A DNA stretch of 64,000 bases. Origin: Actinokineospora xionganensis. Its GTDB lineage: Bacteria; Actinomycetota; Actinomycetes; Mycobacteriales; Pseudonocardiaceae. Positions 61,291-64,000 of this stretch are shown here, piece by piece. The notes under the pieces were generated by a model. The model ran no database searches and was not told where the DNA came from. It worked only from the letters and a program-made list of their open reading frames with translations. Made by a program: the position numbers and the translations under genes. The first letter of the stretch is position 1. Every line of letters begins with the position of its first letter. The stretch covers positions 1 through 64,000 of the forward strand of contig NZ_JABVED010000008.1 of assembly GCF_014323725.1 (NCBI RefSeq), in the 5' to 3' direction.

Positions 61291-61383
61291 GAGGTCAACA
61301 ATCGGGGGTGCTCGCGCACGGGCGGTGAGGTTGGGGTGTCCGTGGAGGGGCGTGTCAGCGAAGTCTCGGTGCTTCGTGCTCAC

Positions 61384-61553
61384 GCTGCCCGGAACTGTTG
61401 TGCGGGGTGCCTAATGAGATCTGTCTAGGTGGTTCGCCTTGATTCGGGGACGCCGGAGAGGGACCTGCTCGGGTAAAGCGGGCAGGGTGAGGAAACTGCC
61501 CCGCACCGCGAAGTTCAGGTTGGTGGGCGCTTGAATGTCGTGGGACCGCTCGC
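61384..61553. repeat. Candidate dispersed intergenic repeat
   Basis: The gap downstream of the phosphotransferase gene holds a block with GCGCTTGAATGTCGTGGGAC and a following stretch. On the minus strand it looks coding (NLNFAVRGSFLTLPALP) but has no start. I recall similar GCTTGAATGT blocks in intergenic DNA of Pseudonocardiaceae, so it may be a dispersed repeat; this is memory-based inference. Confidence 0.3.
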
Positions 61554-62768
61554 CTAACGGAACGCTGGGTAGAGGTCCAAGGTTCCGTCGCCGAACCGTG
61601 TCCTCATCGCCACCGCCACGGTTTCGGCGTGGTCTGCGATGGCGGTTGCGCCTGCTCGTTTGGCTGCCTTTGCCAGGTCTGCCCAGCGGGCCACCAAAAC
61701 CTCGCTCTGGTGTGGGGTGTCCACCGCTCCGCCGGACCCGAGTTGGTCGATGTCCGGAACGGTCAGGTACTGCCACGTCGTCAACCAGACCCAGAAGACC
61801 TGGGCGTCCAGCAGCCTGGGGAGCAACACCTCGTCGTCGTCCAGGTCCGGCCACATGACTCGGACCTCCGCCCGCCAGGCGGCCAGCATGGCGTCGGTCA
61901 TGCCGGGGGGCAGCGCGTAGGCGCACCAGCAGGACGGGAACGGGACCGTCAGGTAGGCGGCGTCGAACATCATGTTTCGGACGCAACCGCCCTCGAAGTC
62001 GAGGAAACGGACGCCGCGGTTGGTGATCAGGTTGTTGTCGGGGCAGGAGTCCGACGGGCTGAACGCTCGGTGCCTGCTGTTGTCCAGCAGCGCGACGGTG
62101 CCCTGGGCGAACTCGGCGGCGGCGGGGGTTGTCTCGACGCCGAACTCCGCGGCGAGCAAAGCGGGTAGGGCTGCCACGGCGGTGGGGCCGTGTTCGGCCA
62201 GGGGGTCCTTGGCGCTCGGAGGGCTCTGCCTGCGCAGCAGGGCGTCGAAGTCGGCTTCACGACCCGCTGTCGTGGCGTGCAGGCGGCCCAGTGAGCGGGC
62301 CCAGGACAGCAGCGCGCCCTCGGCGGCGCGCGCGTCGGTGCCGTGCAACTTGCCCGCGAGGGTCGGGGCGCGGCCCAGATCTTCCATGACCAGCAGGCGG
62401 CTGTCGCCGTCGTGGGCGAACAGCTCCGGGCACATGCGGTCTTCGGCGGTCAGCGCGGTGAAGAGCTGGTAGCTCACGGCCTCGCGGATCCAGCTGTCGC
62501 GCGGCGTGGTGCCCGGCGGCTGGACGTAGCGCTTGACGGCGAGGGTTCGCGGGAGGGAGAAGGGGCTCGACGCCACCTTCACGCGTAAGACGATGGAGCG
62601 TTCGCTGCCGCCGAGGTCCTCTGGCTCGCCGAGCTGGATCCGGGCCCCGAACCGCTTGGTGAGCACTGACTCCGCTGCGACGACGGTCGCCAGTACCTCC
62701 GCCTGCTGGTCCGGTGACGTCACGGTGTCGTTTGTCTCCGGTGGGTCGGCGGCGATCTCCACACTCAT
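61554..62768 (-). CDS. Aminoglycoside-phosphotransferase-like kinase-fold protein
   Basis: A 404-residue protein with a kinase-like fold: beta-lysine in LAVKRY, and the second catalytic region FLDFEGG (DFG-like Asp). The Brenner-type loop reads SPSDSCPDNN, with Asp and Asn conserved but the usual His replaced, so activity is uncertain. Substrate unknown. The ATG at 62768 is adjacent to AGAGGAG; a GTG at 62762 has better spacing and may be the true start. Confidence 0.75.
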   Translation of the reverse strand: MSVEIAADPPETNDTVTSPDQQAEVLATVVAAESVLTKRFGARIQLGEPEDLGGSERSIVLRVKVASSPFSLPRTLAVKRYVQPPGTTPRDSWIREAVSYQLFTALTAEDRMCPELFAHDGDSRLLVMEDLGRAPTLAGKLHGTDARAAEGALLSWARSLGRLHATTAGREADFDALLRRQSPPSAKDPLAEHGPTAVAALPALLAAEFGVETTPAAAEFAQGTVALLDNSRHRAFSPSDSCPDNNLITNRGVRFLDFEGGCVRNMMFDAAYLTVPFPSCWCAYALPPGMTDAMLAAWRAEVRVMWPDLDDDEVLLPRLLDAQVFWVWLTTWQYLTVPDIDQLGSGGAVDTPHQSEVLVARWADLAKAAKRAGATAIADHAETVAVAMRTRFGDGTLDLYPAFR

Positions 62769-62934
62769 CTCCTCTGACCCTACTCCCGATCGTAGGTCCC
62801 CAAGACCGGGCCTTGGGTGTCCCCGAGGACCGTAGTGGTACGCGACGATCCAGAGGGAGGGGGCGGTCGAGAAATCACGGCGCGAAGCCAGAACGGGTGT
62901 CGTGCTCCCAGAGCGTGAGACCTAGGTTTAAAAC

Positions 62935-63876
62935 TCAGCCAGGCGATAGCGGGCGTGCCGCGTCGTCGGCGAATCGCCTGCTCCGGCGCACCATGAGCAC
63001 CGCCGAGGCGGCCAGCACGATGCCCAGCAGGTTGATCGTCAGCTGACCGGCCGAGTCGAGCACCTTCTGCCATTCGCCGAGGATCGCCGCGACCGCGATG
63101 TAGCCCGCGGCGGGGACGGTGGTGACCGAGATGAACACGCCGACCAGGGCCGCGGACTTCGCCGACGTCATCGACAGCATGCCCGCGGCGCCCGCCAGCA
63201 CGGCCACGATCAGCGACCACGGCCCGACCTTGTAGACGAAGTCGACCTGGTGGTCGCCCACGATGACGCTCGCGTCGAACAGCCCGGCCGTCCACCCCAG
63301 CCACGTGCCGGCCGCGGTGACCGCGATGGCCACCACGAAGCCCAGTCCCAGCGCCAGGCTCGCGCGCCGCACGAGGTCCCACCGCCCGCGGACCAGTCCG
63401 ACAGCGATCGCGGCGAGCGGCCCGAACTCCGGTCCGACCACCATCGCGCCGACGATCGTGATCGGCGAGTCGGTGATCACGCCAACGGCGGCGAGCAGAC
63501 ACGCGATGATGAGAAAGGCCAGGTAGGTGACGTTGAGACGGGACTCCTCGCCGGTGCGGGCGACCAGTTCCTCCCACACCACCGCGTCCGCCGCCTCGCC
63601 GGGCGAGGCGTGCTCGGCGAGGTCGGCGGCGTCGGACATCACGGTGTCGATCACGTCGAGGGTGATTCCCCCGGTGTGGTCGACGCCCAGCGCGCAGAAC
63701 ACGGCCAGGATCTCGTCCGCCGCCTCGCGGGCGATGTCGGCCTCGATGACATCACCCGCGGGCTGGATCGCGGCGCCCGGGAACAGCACGACATGGGTCG
63801 CGCCGACGTGCTCTTGCAGCACGTCGAGCGCGGCCTTGCTGGTCTCGGGCGGACAGACCGCCCGAAGATGGAGCAC
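62935..63876 (-). CDS. DUF389 membrane protein
   Basis: A 313-residue protein with an N-terminal soluble domain (about 1-115) and about six membrane spans in the C-terminal part, including the DUF389 signature DSPITIVGAMVVGPEFGPLAA. Function unknown. The GTG at 63876 directly abuts the aspS stop (TAAGTG), so it is probably co-transcribed with aspS. Confidence 0.88.
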   Translation of the reverse strand: MLHLRAVCPPETSKAALDVLQEHVGATHVVLFPGAAIQPAGDVIEADIAREAADEILAVFCALGVDHTGGITLDVIDTVMSDAADLAEHASPGEAADAVVWEELVARTGEESRLNVTYLAFLIIACLLAAVGVITDSPITIVGAMVVGPEFGPLAAIAVGLVRGRWDLVRRASLALGLGFVVAIAVTAAGTWLGWTAGLFDASVIVGDHQVDFVYKVGPWSLIVAVLAGAAGMLSMTSAKSAALVGVFISVTTVPAAGYIAVAAILGEWQKVLDSAGQLTINLLGIVLAASAVLMVRRSRRFADDAARPLSPG

Positions 63877-64000
63877 TTACGCCTCTTCGGGCTTGCCTGC
63901 CTGAAGAGTCTCCGCCTTCGCGGGCTTGTCCACGATTTTGAAGTCGACGCCCGCCTCCTTGCGCTGCTCCGGGGTGATCGGCGCGGGCGCGGCCGTCAGC
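63877..64000 (-). CDS. aspS: Aspartyl-tRNA synthetase, C-terminal end (partial)
   Basis: Only the last 40 codons are in the window; the 5' part lies beyond the right edge. The C-terminus LTAAPAPITPEQRKEAGVDFK is typical of actinobacterial AspS (class IIb synthetase for tRNA-Asp), followed by a short charged tail. The identity rests on this end only. Confidence 0.75.
   Translation of the reverse strand, partial: LTAAPAPITPEQRKEAGVDFKIVDKPAKAETLQAGKPEEA

Overview
The window is high-GC DNA with dense, short-spaced minus-strand operons, frequent GTG starts and many 4-bp ATGA or GTGA stop/start overlaps. This is an actinobacterial chromosome. BldD with an intact cyclic-di-GMP signature, actinobacterial IHF (mIHF), a helicase-degenerate PriA, a DUF397/XRE pair and a mycobacteria-like gene order together suggest the Pseudonocardiales; that placement is inference. 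Almost everything is core metabolism and information processing. I see no CRISPR array, prophage, insertion sequence or tRNA gene.

Layout. At 1-438 lies a sigma-70-type promoter and leader pointing out of the left edge, probably an rRNA operon, with a perfect CRP-type palindrome upstream. Next come tyrS, a secreted 5'-nucleotidase (plus strand) and a 3-methyladenine glycosylase gene. The arginine cluster follows (argC-J-B-D-F-R-G, then argH after a terminator), with a candidate ARG box before argC. At 13-20 kb are a helical-repeat protein, an O-methyltransferase, an asparaginase, a flavoprotein, rsmB, fmt and def. At 20-25 kb are an ECF sigma factor with a membrane partner, priA, and the DUF397/XRE pair.

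The run metK-coaBC-rpoZ-gmk-mihF (read right to left) is followed by the pyrimidine operon pyrR-pyrB-pyrC-(membrane PH-like)-carA-carB-pyrF. Its leader carries a PyrR-binding loop next to the ribosome-binding site. bldD is divergent from pyrR behind two BldD-box-like sites. From 39 to 54 kb runs the conserved nusB-efp-pepP / aroQ-aroB-aroK-aroC / prepilin peptidase / aroE-mltG-ruvX-alaS series, with two small membrane proteins upstream of alaS. From 54 to 64 kb are rarA, a P-loop kinase, a WYL regulator divergent from a DinB-like protein, an aminotransferase-dehydrogenase pair, an SGNH hydrolase, a kinase-fold protein, a DUF389 membrane protein and the 3' end of aspS.

How it works together: the arg and pyr operons share carbamoyl phosphate (carAB), each with its own regulator in the operon (ArgR, PyrR). 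The aro cluster covers shikimate steps 2, 3, 4, 5 and 7. The remaining blocks supply translation (tyrS, alaS, aspS, fmt, def, efp, rsmB), nucleotide and cofactor synthesis, and DNA maintenance. The most interesting signals are regulatory or structural: the CRP palindrome before the putative rRNA promoter, the PyrR loop, the paired BldD boxes, short tandem duplications at gene ends, a 9-bp repeat inside a repeat-protein gene, an orphan coding fragment after rarA and a G-rich degenerate repeat tract. I found no clearly novel multi-gene system.
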